Assembly (NCBI GenBank): GCA_964580155.1
Contig: CAZOJP010000006.1
Coordinates: 1-60,076, forward strand
Direction of reading: 5' to 3'
Length of the DNA stretch: 60,076 bases
From: Intestinibacillus sp964580155
GTDB taxonomy: Bacteria > Bacillota > Clostridia > Oscillospirales > Butyricicoccaceae
The position numbers were made by a program, and so were the translations under genes. The notes below the pieces were generated by a model. It ran no database searches, had not been told where the DNA came from, and saw nothing but the letters and a program-made list of their open reading frames with translations. Below are positions 25,015-33,917 of the stretch, in pieces (the stretch's first letter is position 1; the number at the start of each line of letters is the position of its first letter).

Positions 25015-25703
25015 ATAGAGGAATCTTATACGGTGTCGGTGTCGGTCCAGGCGATCCGGAGCTGCTGACGCGCAAGGCCGCGCGCATTCTGCGCGAAGCG
25101 GATGTAATCGCCGTGCCCGCTACCGGAGAGGGCAGGCAGACCGCGCTTGCCATCGTCGCGGAGGAGCTTGCGGGCAAGCCGCTGCTCGACTGTGCAACCC
25201 CGATGCTGCGCGACAAGCGCAAGCTTGCGGAAAACTACGACCGCGTGGCGGAGGAGCTGATTGCGCTGCTCGAGCAGGGGAAAACCGTGGCGTTCATCAC
25301 GCTGGGTGATCCGTCGATTTACTCGACCTACACCTACATCCACCAGCGCGTGCTTGCGCGCGGCTATGATGCCCGGCTGGTTCCGGGTGTGCCGTCTTTT
25401 TGTGCGGTGGCGGCGGCGCTCAACCTGCCTTTGTGCGAGGGGGCGGAGATGCTGCACATTGTGCCGTCCTCACACGAGAGCACGGAGGAGGGGCTTGCCC
25501 TTTCCGGAAACAAGGTGCTTATGAAGGCCGGACGCGCCATCGGCGAGGTGCGCGACCGCCTTGCGGCGGACGGCAAGCTGCAAAATGCGGCAATGGTCGA
25601 GTGCTGCGGAATGGAAAACGAAAAAATCTACCGCTCTTTGGCGGATTTTGATGACGAAGCGAGTTATTTTTCCGTTGTTGTCGTCAAGGAGGAAGCGTTA
25701 TGA
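25011..25703 (+). CDS. cbiL: CbiL, cobalt-factor II / precorrin-2 C20-methyltransferase
   Basis: CbiL adds a methyl group at C20 using S-adenosylmethionine. The 230-residue protein has the family's N-terminal GVGVGPGDPELLTRKAARIL, the FITLGDPSIYSTYTY loop near residue 97, and PGVPSFCAVAAALNLPL near 125, all typical of the tetrapyrrole methylase fold. It starts with ATG 25011, overlapping the cbiD stop (ATGA), and overlaps cbiF in the same way, which points to translational coupling. Confidence 0.94.
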   Translation: MNRGILYGVGVGPGDPELLTRKAARILREADVIAVPATGEGRQTALAIVAEELAGKPLLDCATPMLRDKRKLAENYDRVAEELIALLEQGKTVAFITLGDPSIYSTYTYIHQRVLARGYDARLVPGVPSFCAVAAALNLPLCEGAEMLHIVPSSHESTEEGLALSGNKVLMKAGRAIGEVRDRLAADGKLQNAAMVECCGMENEKIYRSLADFDDEASYFSVVVVKEEAL

Positions 25704-26455
25704 TCGAATTTGTTGGAGCAGGGCCGGGTGCCCCCGATCTCATTACTGTGCGCGGCGCAAAGCTGCTGCGCGAGGCGGATGTCATCGTGTATGCAGGCTC
25801 ACTCGTCAATGCGGCGCTGCTGGATGAAGCAAAGACGGACTGCGAGATTCACAACAGCGCCAAAATGACGCTTGAAGAGGTGCTTGCGGTCATGATTGCG
25901 GCGGAGCGCGCGGGCAAGCGCGTTGTGCGGCTGCACACCGGCGACCCGTGTGTTTACGGCGCGCACCGCGAGCAGATGGATGCGCTCGATGCGGCAGGCA
26001 TCTCATATGAGGTCTGTCCGGGTGTGTCGTCATTCTGCGGTGCGGCGGCGGCGCTCAAGGCAGAGTACACCCTGCCCGATGTCAGCCAGACCGTCATCCT
26101 GACCCGTATGGAGGGACGCACTCCCGTGCCCGCAGCGGAGCAAATCGAAAAGCTGGCGGCGCATGGGTCGACGATGGTTATTTTCCTGTCCTCCGGCATG
26201 CTGGAGCAGCTTTCCGCGCGCCTGATTGAGGGCGGATACGCGCCCGAAACCCCTGCGGCAATCGTGTATAAGGCTACATGGGAGGATGAACAGGTCGTGC
26301 GCACGACGGTATCCGGACTCGCCGATGCGGCGCGCGCGCATGGCATCAGCAAGACCGCACTCATCACGGTCGGCGGCTTCCTCGGCAGCGAATATGAGCG
26401 CTCCAAGCTCTACGATCCGGCCTTCACCACAGAATTTCGCGAGGCGAGCAAATGA
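25700..26455 (+). CDS. cbiF: CbiF, cobalt-precorrin-4 C11-methyltransferase
   Basis: CbiF methylates C11. The 251-residue protein starts with EFVGAGPGAPDLITVRGAKLL, and contains YAGSLVN near 31, VRLHTGDPCVYGAHREQMD near 80 and CPGVSSFCGAAAAL near 105. These fit CbiF/CobM better than other corrin methylases because of the YAGSLVN and NSAKMTL stretches. ATGA overlaps on both sides tie it to cbiL and cbiG. Confidence 0.95.
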   Translation: MIEFVGAGPGAPDLITVRGAKLLREADVIVYAGSLVNAALLDEAKTDCEIHNSAKMTLEEVLAVMIAAERAGKRVVRLHTGDPCVYGAHREQMDALDAAGISYEVCPGVSSFCGAAAALKAEYTLPDVSQTVILTRMEGRTPVPAAEQIEKLAAHGSTMVIFLSSGMLEQLSARLIEGGYAPETPAAIVYKATWEDEQVVRTTVSGLADAARAHGISKTALITVGGFLGSEYERSKLYDPAFTTEFREASK

Positions 26456-27471
26456 TGCACCTCAAGGTGGTTTCGTTCACGCAAAACGGCGCGGCGCTTG
26501 CCGTCCGCGTGCGGGATGCACTCGCGCAGGATTTAGTCGAGTGCTACGCACGCACGGTCGATGATTCGCTGCGTGCGACCACGCTCACGCGCTTTGCACA
26601 GCAGGCCATGGTCGATTGCGCAGGCATCCTCTTTATCGGCGCGACCGGCATCGCGGTGCGTGCGATTGCGCCCTATGTGACGGGAAAGGAATACGATCCG
26701 GCGGTTTTGGTGCTCGATGAGGCGGGAAAATTCGTCATTCCGCTGCTGTCCGGCCATTTGGGCGGCGCGAATGCGCTCGCGCTGCGGCTGGCACAGGCGC
26801 TGGGTGCAACCCCTGTACTCACGACCGCAACCGACGTAAATGATGTGTTTGCGGTCGATACCTGGGCGCAGGAACAGGGGCTGCAAATCGCGCATACCGC
26901 GGGCATTCGCTTTGTGTCGGGCGCGCTGCTGCGCGGCGATACGGTCGGGCTGCACACGGAGCTTCCTTTCGTCGGGCGACTGCCGGACGGTATTGTGCAA
27001 ACCACGGATGCACACACCGGCATTGCCATTTCATGCCGCGCAGGGGACGCGCCGTTTGCGCAGACGCTGCAGCTCATCCCGCGCACGATTGTTGCGGGCA
27101 TTGGCTGTCGCCGCGGAAAAACGGTCGCCGAGCTGTCGCACGCGCTCGATGCAGTGCTGCGCGAGCACGCAATCGATGCACGCGCGCTCTGCGCGATCGC
27201 GACGATTGATGTCAAGCGCGATGAAGTAGGGCTGCTCGCCCTCATCAGGGAACGGCAACTACCGCTGCGCATTTTTTCCGCGGCAGAGCTTAGCGAGACC
27301 GACGGCGATTTTACGCCCTCTGCGTTCGTTTCGGATACGGTCGGGGTGGATAATGTATGTGAGCGCGCGGCGGTTCGCGCATCGGGCGGCGCGCTGCTGT
27401 GCCGCAAAACCGCGCGCGACGGCGTGACAGTCGCCCTGGCGGCAATCCCAAAGGAGGTACGGTTTTCATGA
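26452..27471 (+). CDS. cbiG: CbiG, cobalt-precorrin-5A hydrolase
   Basis: CbiG opens the delta-lactone of cobalt-precorrin-5A and releases acetaldehyde, a step special to the anaerobic pathway. The 339-residue protein shows GILFIGATGIAVRAIAPYV near residue 60, the conserved LLSGHLGGANALA near 98, and the C-terminal domain with VAGIGCRRGKT near 217. ATG 26452 overlaps the cbiF stop. The stop at 27471 overlaps the hemA start. Confidence 0.94.
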   Translation: MMHLKVVSFTQNGAALAVRVRDALAQDLVECYARTVDDSLRATTLTRFAQQAMVDCAGILFIGATGIAVRAIAPYVTGKEYDPAVLVLDEAGKFVIPLLSGHLGGANALALRLAQALGATPVLTTATDVNDVFAVDTWAQEQGLQIAHTAGIRFVSGALLRGDTVGLHTELPFVGRLPDGIVQTTDAHTGIAISCRAGDAPFAQTLQLIPRTIVAGIGCRRGKTVAELSHALDAVLREHAIDARALCAIATIDVKRDEVGLLALIRERQLPLRIFSAAELSETDGDFTPSAFVSDTVGVDNVCERAAVRASGGALLCRKTARDGVTVALAAIPKEVRFS

Positions 27472-28649
27472 TTATCATGGCAGGAATTGATTACACCCGT
27501 GCGAATATCGCGCAGAGAGAGGCGCTCTCCTTCGTTGCGGGGCGTGTGAGCACGCTGCTCGTCACAATTCGCAGGCAAGCCGGCGTTGCGGGGTGCACGC
27601 TCATTTCGACCTGCAACCGCACCGAGCTGTACCTGTCCGCGACGGCGGATGTCGATCCGGCGGTGCTGCTGTGTGCCGCTGCAGGCGTTGCACTTGAGCG
27701 ATTTGAGGGCATTTTTGTGCGGCGAACCGGCGCGGATGCAGTGCAGCATCTGATGGAGGTCGCGTGCGGGCTGCACTCGCAGATTCTCGGGGAGGATCAG
27801 ATTGTGACGCAGGTCAAGCAGGCCGCGCAGCTCGCGCGGGAGGCAGGCACGGCCGATCCGGTGCTGGCCACATTGTTTCGCTGCGCCGCAACCGCGGGAA
27901 AGCTCGCCAAAACCGAAACGCATCTTGTCGCGGTGCCGCGCTCGGCGGCGCATTGCGGCATCGAATTGGCGGCGCGGCGGCTGGGCGGCCTGGCAGGGCG
28001 GCGCGCGGTCGTCATCGGCAACGGAGAAATGGGACGCATCGCCTCCGCGCTGCTCGTCGCGCAGGGCGCGCACGTCACCGTGACGCTGCGCACCTATCGC
28101 CACGGGGCGACTCTTGTGCCGCATGGCTGCGCCACACAGCCCTATGAGGAACGCATGGCGGCCATCGCGGGCTGCGATCTGGTTGTCAGTGCGACGACCA
28201 GTCCGCACTATACGCTGACGGCGGCGCAGATTGCGGCGCTGCCGGACAAGCCTGCGCTGCTGCTTGATTTGTCCCTGCCGCGCGACATTGATCCTGCTGT
28301 CGAGGGTGTGCCCTGTCTCAACATCGATGATTTGGGCGAGCTGGAAAGCGAGGACACACTCGATCATGCGCGCATTTTGCAAATCATCGCAGAGCAGGTT
28401 GCGCGGTTTGAGGAGTGGGCGGCATATCGCACCGCGCTTCCGGTGATAGAAGAGCTGAAGCAAACCGCGTTTGAGCGCGTTTGGACAGGCGAGGGGGACG
28501 AGGAGCTCCTGCGCGCCGCGGTCGATAAGACGATCGACATGCTGCTCGGCAGCATGAAGGACACGGTGACCCCGAAGCTTCTCAATAAAACCCTGCAAAA
28601 AATGCAGAAAAATGCCGTTCCGGCAGAGCGAATAAGGAGTAAGGCATGA
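27468..28649 (+). CDS. hemA: HemA, glutamyl-tRNA reductase
   Basis: HemA reduces glutamyl-tRNA to glutamate-1-semialdehyde, the first committed step of tetrapyrrole synthesis by the C5 route. The 393-residue protein starts AGIDYTRANIAQREALSF, has the catalytic cysteine in STCNRTELY near residue 48, GEDQIVTQVKQA near 108, and the NADPH site VVIGNGEMG near 180. The start is ATG 27468, ten bases after AAGGAGG and overlapping cbiG; the extra N-terminal residues of the longer frame are not homologous. Its position among cbi genes shows that this operon supplies its own precursor. Confidence 0.95.
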   Translation: MIIMAGIDYTRANIAQREALSFVAGRVSTLLVTIRRQAGVAGCTLISTCNRTELYLSATADVDPAVLLCAAAGVALERFEGIFVRRTGADAVQHLMEVACGLHSQILGEDQIVTQVKQAAQLAREAGTADPVLATLFRCAATAGKLAKTETHLVAVPRSAAHCGIELAARRLGGLAGRRAVVIGNGEMGRIASALLVAQGAHVTVTLRTYRHGATLVPHGCATQPYEERMAAIAGCDLVVSATTSPHYTLTAAQIAALPDKPALLLDLSLPRDIDPAVEGVPCLNIDDLGELESEDTLDHARILQIIAEQVARFEEWAAYRTALPVIEELKQTAFERVWTGEGDEELLRAAVDKTIDMLLGSMKDTVTPKLLNKTLQKMQKNAVPAERIRSKA

Positions 28650-29374
28650 AAATCTATGTCATAGGGCTGGGCCCGGGCGGCGAGGAACAAATGACGCTGC
28701 GCGCGGTGCGTGCGCTTGAAAAATGCGACTGCGTCGCGGGTTATCCGCTGTATTTACAGCTGATTGACGGTCTCATTGCAGGAAAAGAGCGCATTGAGAC
28801 ACCGATGAAGCGCGAGGTCGAGCGCTGCGTCGCCGCGCGTGATGCGGCGCTGGCAGGCAAGACGGTCGCGATGGTGTCATCGGGTGACGCGGGTGTTTAC
28901 GGCATGGCGGGCGTCATGCACGAGGTGTGCGAAGCGTATCCGGACATCGAGATTGAGGTCATTCCGGGTGTGACGGCGGCATGCGCGGGCGCCGCGGTGC
29001 TCGGCGCGCCGCTGATTCACGATTTTGCGGTCATTTCGCTCAGCGATCTGCTCACGCCGTGGGAGAAAATCGAAAAGCGCCTGCGTGCGGCCGCGGAAGC
29101 GGATTTTGTGATCTGCCTGTACAATCCGTCCAGCAAAAAACGCGCGGATTATTTGCAGCGCGCGTGCGATTACATCCTTGAATACCGCGCGGCGGAAACC
29201 TGCTGCGGCACGGTGCACAGCATCGGACGCGAGGGGGAGCACGGGGAGCTGTGCTCGCTGGGCGCGTTGCGGGACAAGCAGGTTGATATGTTCACGACGG
29301 TCATCATCGGCAACAGCCAAACGCGGGTGATTCACGGCAAGCTGGTCACACCGAGGGGTTATAAAGACGTATGA
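28646..29374 (+). CDS. cbiH: CbiH, cobalt-factor III C17-methyltransferase
   Basis: CbiH methylates C17 and contracts the ring. The 242-residue protein shows YVIGLGPGGEEQMTLRAVRAL at the N-terminus (IGLGPG is the methylase signature), VSSGDAGVYGMAGVM near 77, and the CbiH/CobJ-typical YNPSSKKR near residue 160. The GREGE and FTTVIIGNS segments close the fold. It starts at ATG 28646 overlapping hemA and overlaps the following fusion gene by four bases. Confidence 0.95.
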   Translation: MKIYVIGLGPGGEEQMTLRAVRALEKCDCVAGYPLYLQLIDGLIAGKERIETPMKREVERCVAARDAALAGKTVAMVSSGDAGVYGMAGVMHEVCEAYPDIEIEVIPGVTAACAGAAVLGAPLIHDFAVISLSDLLTPWEKIEKRLRAAAEADFVICLYNPSSKKRADYLQRACDYILEYRAAETCCGTVHSIGREGEHGELCSLGALRDKQVDMFTTVIIGNSQTRVIHGKLVTPRGYKDV

Positions 29375-30576
29375 GTATTCTGGTTTTTGCGGGGACGAGC
29401 GAGGGGCGCGCACTGGCGCAGTTTCTCTCTGCGCATGGGGTGACGGCCACCGTTTGCGTCGCCACCGAATACGGCGAAATGACGCTGCCTGCGCTGCCCG
29501 CTATTACGGTGCGCCGCGGACGCATGCAGGAGGCGGAGATGCGCGACGTGATGCGCGCCCATGAGCTGGTCATTGACGCGACACATCCGTACGCCGATGC
29601 GGTGACGCGCAACATCCGCACCGCATGCGCGCACACCGGCACGGAATATCTGCGGCTCGTGCGCCCGCGCGTTGCGAGCGGTCAGCCGGTTGTAACGGTG
29701 CCGGATACCGCTGCCGCCGCCGCGTTTTTAAACGGCGTGACCGGTTCGGTGCTGCTGACGACCGGCAGCAAGGAACTGGAGGCATTCACCGCGGTCGAGC
29801 GCTATGCCGAACGGCTGTGGCCGCGCGTGCTGCCCACTGCACAGGTGCTGCAAAAATGTGAAGCGCTCGGCTATCCCGGTGCGCATATCATCGCGATGCA
29901 GGGGCCGTTTTCGTACGAAATGAATCGGGCACTGCTACACTGCACCCGCGCCAAATATCTCGTGACAAAGGATACGGGCGCGGCGGGCGGCTTTGCGGAA
30001 AAGCTGCGCGCCGCGGCGGACATGGGCACGACCGTCGTGCTCATCAGCCGCCCGACCGAGGAAAGCGGCTTGACGCTCGCGGAGATGTATGCGCTGCTCG
30101 AGCAGCGGTTTGCGCTGTCATCATGCGAAAAATCTGCGAAAAACGCGCGCTTTCCGCTGTTTGTTTCGCTTTGCGACCGCAGATGTGTGATCTTCGGTGC
30201 GGGGCGCATCGCCGCACGGCGCGCGGCTGTCCTGCGGGAAGCGGGTGCATCGGTCACAGTCATCGCGCCCGAAGCGCGCGGCGTGACACCCGATTTGGCG
30301 CGCGGCTATCAGCCGGGCGATCTCGCGGGCGCATTTTTGGCGGTGGCCGCAACCGATGACCGGGCGGTCAATGCGCGCATCGCGGCGGACTGCAAACAGG
30401 CTGAAATTTTGTGCAGCGTCGCGGACTGCGCGCAGGAAAGCACGTTTTATTTTCCCGCGCTTTGTCGGGCGGGCAAGCTGACCGCAGGCGTCGTATCGGA
30501 CGGCAGCGACCACGCGGCGACCGCGAAAGCGGCGGCACGCATCCGCGAAATCTTACAGGAGGAGGGCGGCATATGA
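29371..30576 (+). CDS. CobK/CbiJ precorrin-6A reductase fused to a precorrin-2 dehydrogenase (SirC-like) domain
   Basis: Residues 1 to about 250 are a CbiJ/CobK reductase: LVFAGTSEGRALAQFL at the start, DATHPYA near 69, YLRLVRP near 92 and a GPFSYEMN segment near 175. From about residue 262 a second domain begins with FPLFVSLCDRRCVIFGAGRIAARRA (FGAGRIAARR is the nucleotide loop), followed by AVAATDDRAVN near 330. This is the NAD-binding half of SirC/Met8/CysG, which oxidises precorrin-2 to factor II. The fusion joins an early and a late reductase step. The conserved Asp of the dehydrogenase is present. Confidence 0.9.
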   Translation: MSILVFAGTSEGRALAQFLSAHGVTATVCVATEYGEMTLPALPAITVRRGRMQEAEMRDVMRAHELVIDATHPYADAVTRNIRTACAHTGTEYLRLVRPRVASGQPVVTVPDTAAAAAFLNGVTGSVLLTTGSKELEAFTAVERYAERLWPRVLPTAQVLQKCEALGYPGAHIIAMQGPFSYEMNRALLHCTRAKYLVTKDTGAAGGFAEKLRAAADMGTTVVLISRPTEESGLTLAEMYALLEQRFALSSCEKSAKNARFPLFVSLCDRRCVIFGAGRIAARRAAVLREAGASVTVIAPEARGVTPDLARGYQPGDLAGAFLAVAATDDRAVNARIAADCKQAEILCSVADCAQESTFYFPALCRAGKLTAGVVSDGSDHAATAKAAARIREILQEEGGI

Positions 30577-31454
30577 AAGTGATTAAAATCGGCAGCCGGG
30601 AAAGCCGCCTTGCGGTCGTGCAGTCGGAGAGCGTCATTGCGGCGCTTCACGCGGCGGGCTATGAAACCGCGCTTGTGACGATGAAAACGACCGGAGACAA
30701 AATTTTAGATAAAACCTTGGATAAAATCGGCGGAAAAGGCCTGTTTGTCAAGGAACTGGACGAGGCTCTGCGCGATGGCCGCGCGGATTTTACGGTGCAC
30801 AGCCTGAAAGATATGCCGATGGACACGCCCGAGGATCTGCCGCTCGTCGCGACCTCGCTTCGTGCGGACGCACGCGATGTGCTCGTGCTTCCTGCGGGGG
30901 TGCGCACGCTCAATCCCGACAAACCAATTGGCTGCTCCAGTGCGCGGCGGCGCATCCAGCTGCAAAAGCTCTATCCGCAGGCGCGCATCGAGCCGGTGCG
31001 CGGCAACGTGCAAACGCGGCTGCGCAAGCTGGATGAGGGGCAGTACAGCGCCCTCGTGCTCGCGGCAGCGGGGCTGCATCGGCTGGGGCTGGAGGAGCGG
31101 ATCGACCGCTATTTTACGGTCGAGGAAATTCTGCCTGCTGCCGGACAGGCAATCATTGTGGTGCAGGCGCGCGTGGGCACCGATCCGACCTGCCTGTCAG
31201 CGTGGCATGACAGCGGCGCGTGGAGCTGCATGCTCGCGGAGCGCGCGTTCGTGCGCACGCTGGACGGCGGCTGCTCTTCGCCTGTGGCGGCGCATGCAAC
31301 GCTGCAGGGCGAGTGCTTGCGGCTGCGTGGCATGTATGTGAGCGCGGATGAAAGCATCGTGCGGTTTGGCACGATGGAGGGCGCGTCCGCGCATGCGGAG
31401 ACACTCGGAAACACACTCGCGCAGCAGCTGCGCGCGGGAGGGGAGACACCATGA
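30573..31454 (+). CDS. hemC: HemC, hydroxymethylbilane synthase
   Basis: HemC joins four porphobilinogens to hydroxymethylbilane. The 293-residue protein has IGSRESRLAVVQS at the N-terminus, KGLFVKELDEAL near 57, VHSLKDMPMD near 76 and the dipyrromethane-binding cysteine in DGGCSSPVAAHA near residue 232. The start is ATG 30573 overlapping the previous stop; the longer upstream frame is an artefact. It precedes cobA-hemD with a four-base overlap, so porphobilinogen flows directly to uroporphyrinogen III. Confidence 0.95.
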   Translation: MKVIKIGSRESRLAVVQSESVIAALHAAGYETALVTMKTTGDKILDKTLDKIGGKGLFVKELDEALRDGRADFTVHSLKDMPMDTPEDLPLVATSLRADARDVLVLPAGVRTLNPDKPIGCSSARRRIQLQKLYPQARIEPVRGNVQTRLRKLDEGQYSALVLAAAGLHRLGLEERIDRYFTVEEILPAAGQAIIVVQARVGTDPTCLSAWHDSGAWSCMLAERAFVRTLDGGCSSPVAAHATLQGECLRLRGMYVSADESIVRFGTMEGASAHAETLGNTLAQQLRAGGETP

Positions 31455-32932
31455 ACGGAAGCGTGATTTTAGTCGGTGCAGGCCCGGGCGACAAGGGTTT
31501 GCTGACGCTGCGCGGCGCGCAGGTGCTGCAAAGCGCCGAAGTGGTCGTATACGATCGTTTGGTCGGGGCGGATGTGCGCGCGATGATTCCGGACGACGCG
31601 GAGCGCATCGACGTCGGCAAGCAGAGCAACCGACATCCTGTGCCGCAGGAGCGTATCAACGAAATCCTAATCGAAAAGGCGCGCGTGGGCAAGCGGGTCG
31701 TCAGACTCAAGGGCGGCGACTGCTATGTGTTCGGGCGCGGCGGCGAAGAGGTGGAGGAGCTGGTCGCGGCGGGCGTGCCGTTTGAGGTCGTGCCCGGTGT
31801 CACTTCGGCGCTGGCCGCACCGGCGTATGCGGGCATTCCGGTGACACATCGCGATTTTTGCTCGTCGGTGCACATTGTGACCGCGCATGCGAAAAAAGGC
31901 GGCGCGCTGCAAATCGACTTCGAGAGTCTGCTCAAAACCGGCGGCACGCTGGTCTTTTTGATGGGCGTGAGCGCGCTGGACTTTGTGATGAACGGGCTGC
32001 TCGCCGCAGGCGCGTCCCCCGATCTGCCTGCCGCGGTGGTGGAAAACGGCACGCGCTATAACCAGCGCCGTCTGGTTGCGACCGTGGGTACGCTCACGCG
32101 TAAGGCGGCGGAAATGGGGCTGCAAAGTCCGGCGATTATTCTGGTTGGCAAGGTGTGCACGCTCGCGGACACGCTGGACTGGTTTGGCAATCTGCCGCTG
32201 CACGGCAAGCACGTGGTCGTAACGCGCCCGAAGGCGCGCGCGGGCACGCTTGCCGACCGCTTGCGCGCACTGGGCGCGGGTGTGACCGAATACCCCTGCA
32301 TCGAAACGACCGAAACACCCGAGGTATCCCTGCCTACCGATTTGCGCGCCTATCACTGGGTCGTGCTCACGAGTCCGGCAGGCGTGCCCGCGCTGCTGCA
32401 CGCGCTTGAAGCGCACGGCACCGACATGCGCGCGCTTTACGGCTGCCGCTTTGCCTGCATCGGGCAAGGAACCGCGCGGGAATTGGCGGCATACGGCATC
32501 CGTGCGGACTATGTGCCTGCGCATTTTGATGCCAAGCATTTGGCGCAGGGGCTGTGCGAAATCGTGCGCGCGGAGGAGCGCGTGCTCATCGTGCGCGCGG
32601 CACAGGGCACGCCCGAGCTGACCGAAATTCTGGCCGCGGGCGGCATCACATACGAGGAGCTCGCAGTATATGAAACGCGCCACCGCAGCGCACAAAGCGA
32701 GGCACTGACCGCAGATATTGCAGCAGACGCGGTCGATTTTGTCACCTTTACAAGCGCATCGACCGTGCACGCCTTCGTGCAATCCGCGCCCGGTGCCGTG
32801 CTGACCGCGTTTCGTGCGGTGTGCATCGGAGACGCGACCGCAGCCGCGGCGCAGAGCTATGGAATGAACATTGTAACGGCGAAAAATGCCACGATCGACG
32901 ACATGGTCGCCTGTATTCTGGAGGAATCGTAA
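31451..32932 (+). CDS. CobA-HemD fusion: uroporphyrinogen-III methyltransferase and uroporphyrinogen-III synthase
   Basis: Residues 1 to about 245 are the C2/C7 methyltransferase making precorrin-2: VGAGPGDKGLLTLRGAQVL at the start, VVRLKGGDCYVFGRGGEE near 80 and PGVTSALAAPAYAGIPVTHR near 115. Residues from about 250 to 493 are the HemD synthase, with VVVTRPKARAG near 256 and VDFVTFTSASTVHAF near 430. This fusion is common in Clostridia. Two consecutive steps are thereby placed on one chain. Confidence 0.95.
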   Translation: MNGSVILVGAGPGDKGLLTLRGAQVLQSAEVVVYDRLVGADVRAMIPDDAERIDVGKQSNRHPVPQERINEILIEKARVGKRVVRLKGGDCYVFGRGGEEVEELVAAGVPFEVVPGVTSALAAPAYAGIPVTHRDFCSSVHIVTAHAKKGGALQIDFESLLKTGGTLVFLMGVSALDFVMNGLLAAGASPDLPAAVVENGTRYNQRRLVATVGTLTRKAAEMGLQSPAIILVGKVCTLADTLDWFGNLPLHGKHVVVTRPKARAGTLADRLRALGAGVTEYPCIETTETPEVSLPTDLRAYHWVVLTSPAGVPALLHALEAHGTDMRALYGCRFACIGQGTARELAAYGIRADYVPAHFDAKHLAQGLCEIVRAEERVLIVRAAQGTPELTEILAAGGITYEELAVYETRHRSAQSEALTADIAADAVDFVTFTSASTVHAFVQSAPGAVLTAFRAVCIGDATAAAAQSYGMNIVTAKNATIDDMVACILEES

Positions 32933-32933
32933 T

Positions 32934-33917
32934 ATGGAACAGCGTATCCGTCCGCGCCGCCTGCGGCGCACACCCTCGCTGCGCAAAATGGTGCGCGAGA
33001 CCCGTTTGTCGCCCGAAAGCCTCATTTGGCCGGTTTTCGTGCGCGAAGGACAGGGGATCTATGAGGAAATTCCGTCATTGCCCGGGCAATATCACTATAG
33101 TCCCGATCAGCTGCATCGCATGCTCGAGCGCGCAAAGGCAAGCGGTGTGAGCAAGGTCATGCTGTTCGGTCTGCCCGAGCAAAAGGACGAAATCGGCTCG
33201 GGCGCATGGGCGGCGGACGGCATCGTACAGCAGGGAATCCGCGCGATTAAGGCGCTCGATCCGGATTTTTATGTCGTGACCGATGTGTGCATGTGCGAGT
33301 ATACCTCGCATGGGCATTGCGGCATTTTGTGCGGCCACGATGTGGATAACGATAAGACACTCGAGGTGCTTGCCAAAACCGCGCTGAGTCACGCGCAGGC
33401 GGGCGCGGATATGGTCGCGCCGTCCGACATGATGGACGGACGCGTGGAGACGATTCGCGACATACTGGACGAAAACGGCTTTCAAAACGTGCCAATCATG
33501 TCGTATGCGGCAAAGTACGCATCGTTTTTCTACGGCCCGTTCCGCGATGCCGCAGGCTCTGCGCCGTCGTTCGGCGACCGCCGCTCCTATCAGATGGACT
33601 GGCACAACGGCCGCGAAGCGATGCGCGAATGCGCGCTTGACGTGCTGGAGGGCGCGGATATTTTGATGATTAAGCCCGCGATGAGCTATCTGGATCTCGT
33701 GCACGAGGCAAAGCAGCGTTTTGACCTGCCGATTGCGGCGTATTCGGTCTCGGGCGAGTATGCGATGATCAAGGCGACCGCGCAGGCGGGGCTCATCGAC
33801 GAGTACGGCGTGATGTGCGAAAGCGCGGTCAGCATTTTCCGCGCGGGCGCGGATATTCTGATCACCTACTTTGCAAACGAGCTCGCCGACGCGATTCGTA
33901 AGGGGGATATCGGCTGA
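32934..33917 (+). CDS. hemB: HemB, porphobilinogen synthase
   Basis: HemB condenses two 5-aminolevulinates to porphobilinogen. The 327-residue protein starts with RPRRLRRTPSLRKMVRET, and has the zinc-cysteine segment DVCMCEYTSHGHCGI near 120, the first active-site lysine in AAKYASFFYGPFRDAAGSAP near 200 and the second in MIKPAMSYLD near 250. The start ATG 32934 follows GGAGGAAT, one base after the previous stop. It overlaps hemL by one base. Confidence 0.96.
   Translation: MEQRIRPRRLRRTPSLRKMVRETRLSPESLIWPVFVREGQGIYEEIPSLPGQYHYSPDQLHRMLERAKASGVSKVMLFGLPEQKDEIGSGAWAADGIVQQGIRAIKALDPDFYVVTDVCMCEYTSHGHCGILCGHDVDNDKTLEVLAKTALSHAQAGADMVAPSDMMDGRVETIRDILDENGFQNVPIMSYAAKYASFFYGPFRDAAGSAPSFGDRRSYQMDWHNGREAMRECALDVLEGADILMIKPAMSYLDLVHEAKQRFDLPIAAYSVSGEYAMIKATAQAGLIDEYGVMCESAVSIFRAGADILITYFANELADAIRKGDIG

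Noticed and set aside
26673..28598. 641-codon open frame on the minus strand across cbiG and hemA
   Set aside because: It spans two well-identified + strand genes and has an Arg/His-rich low-complexity composition typical of antisense frames.
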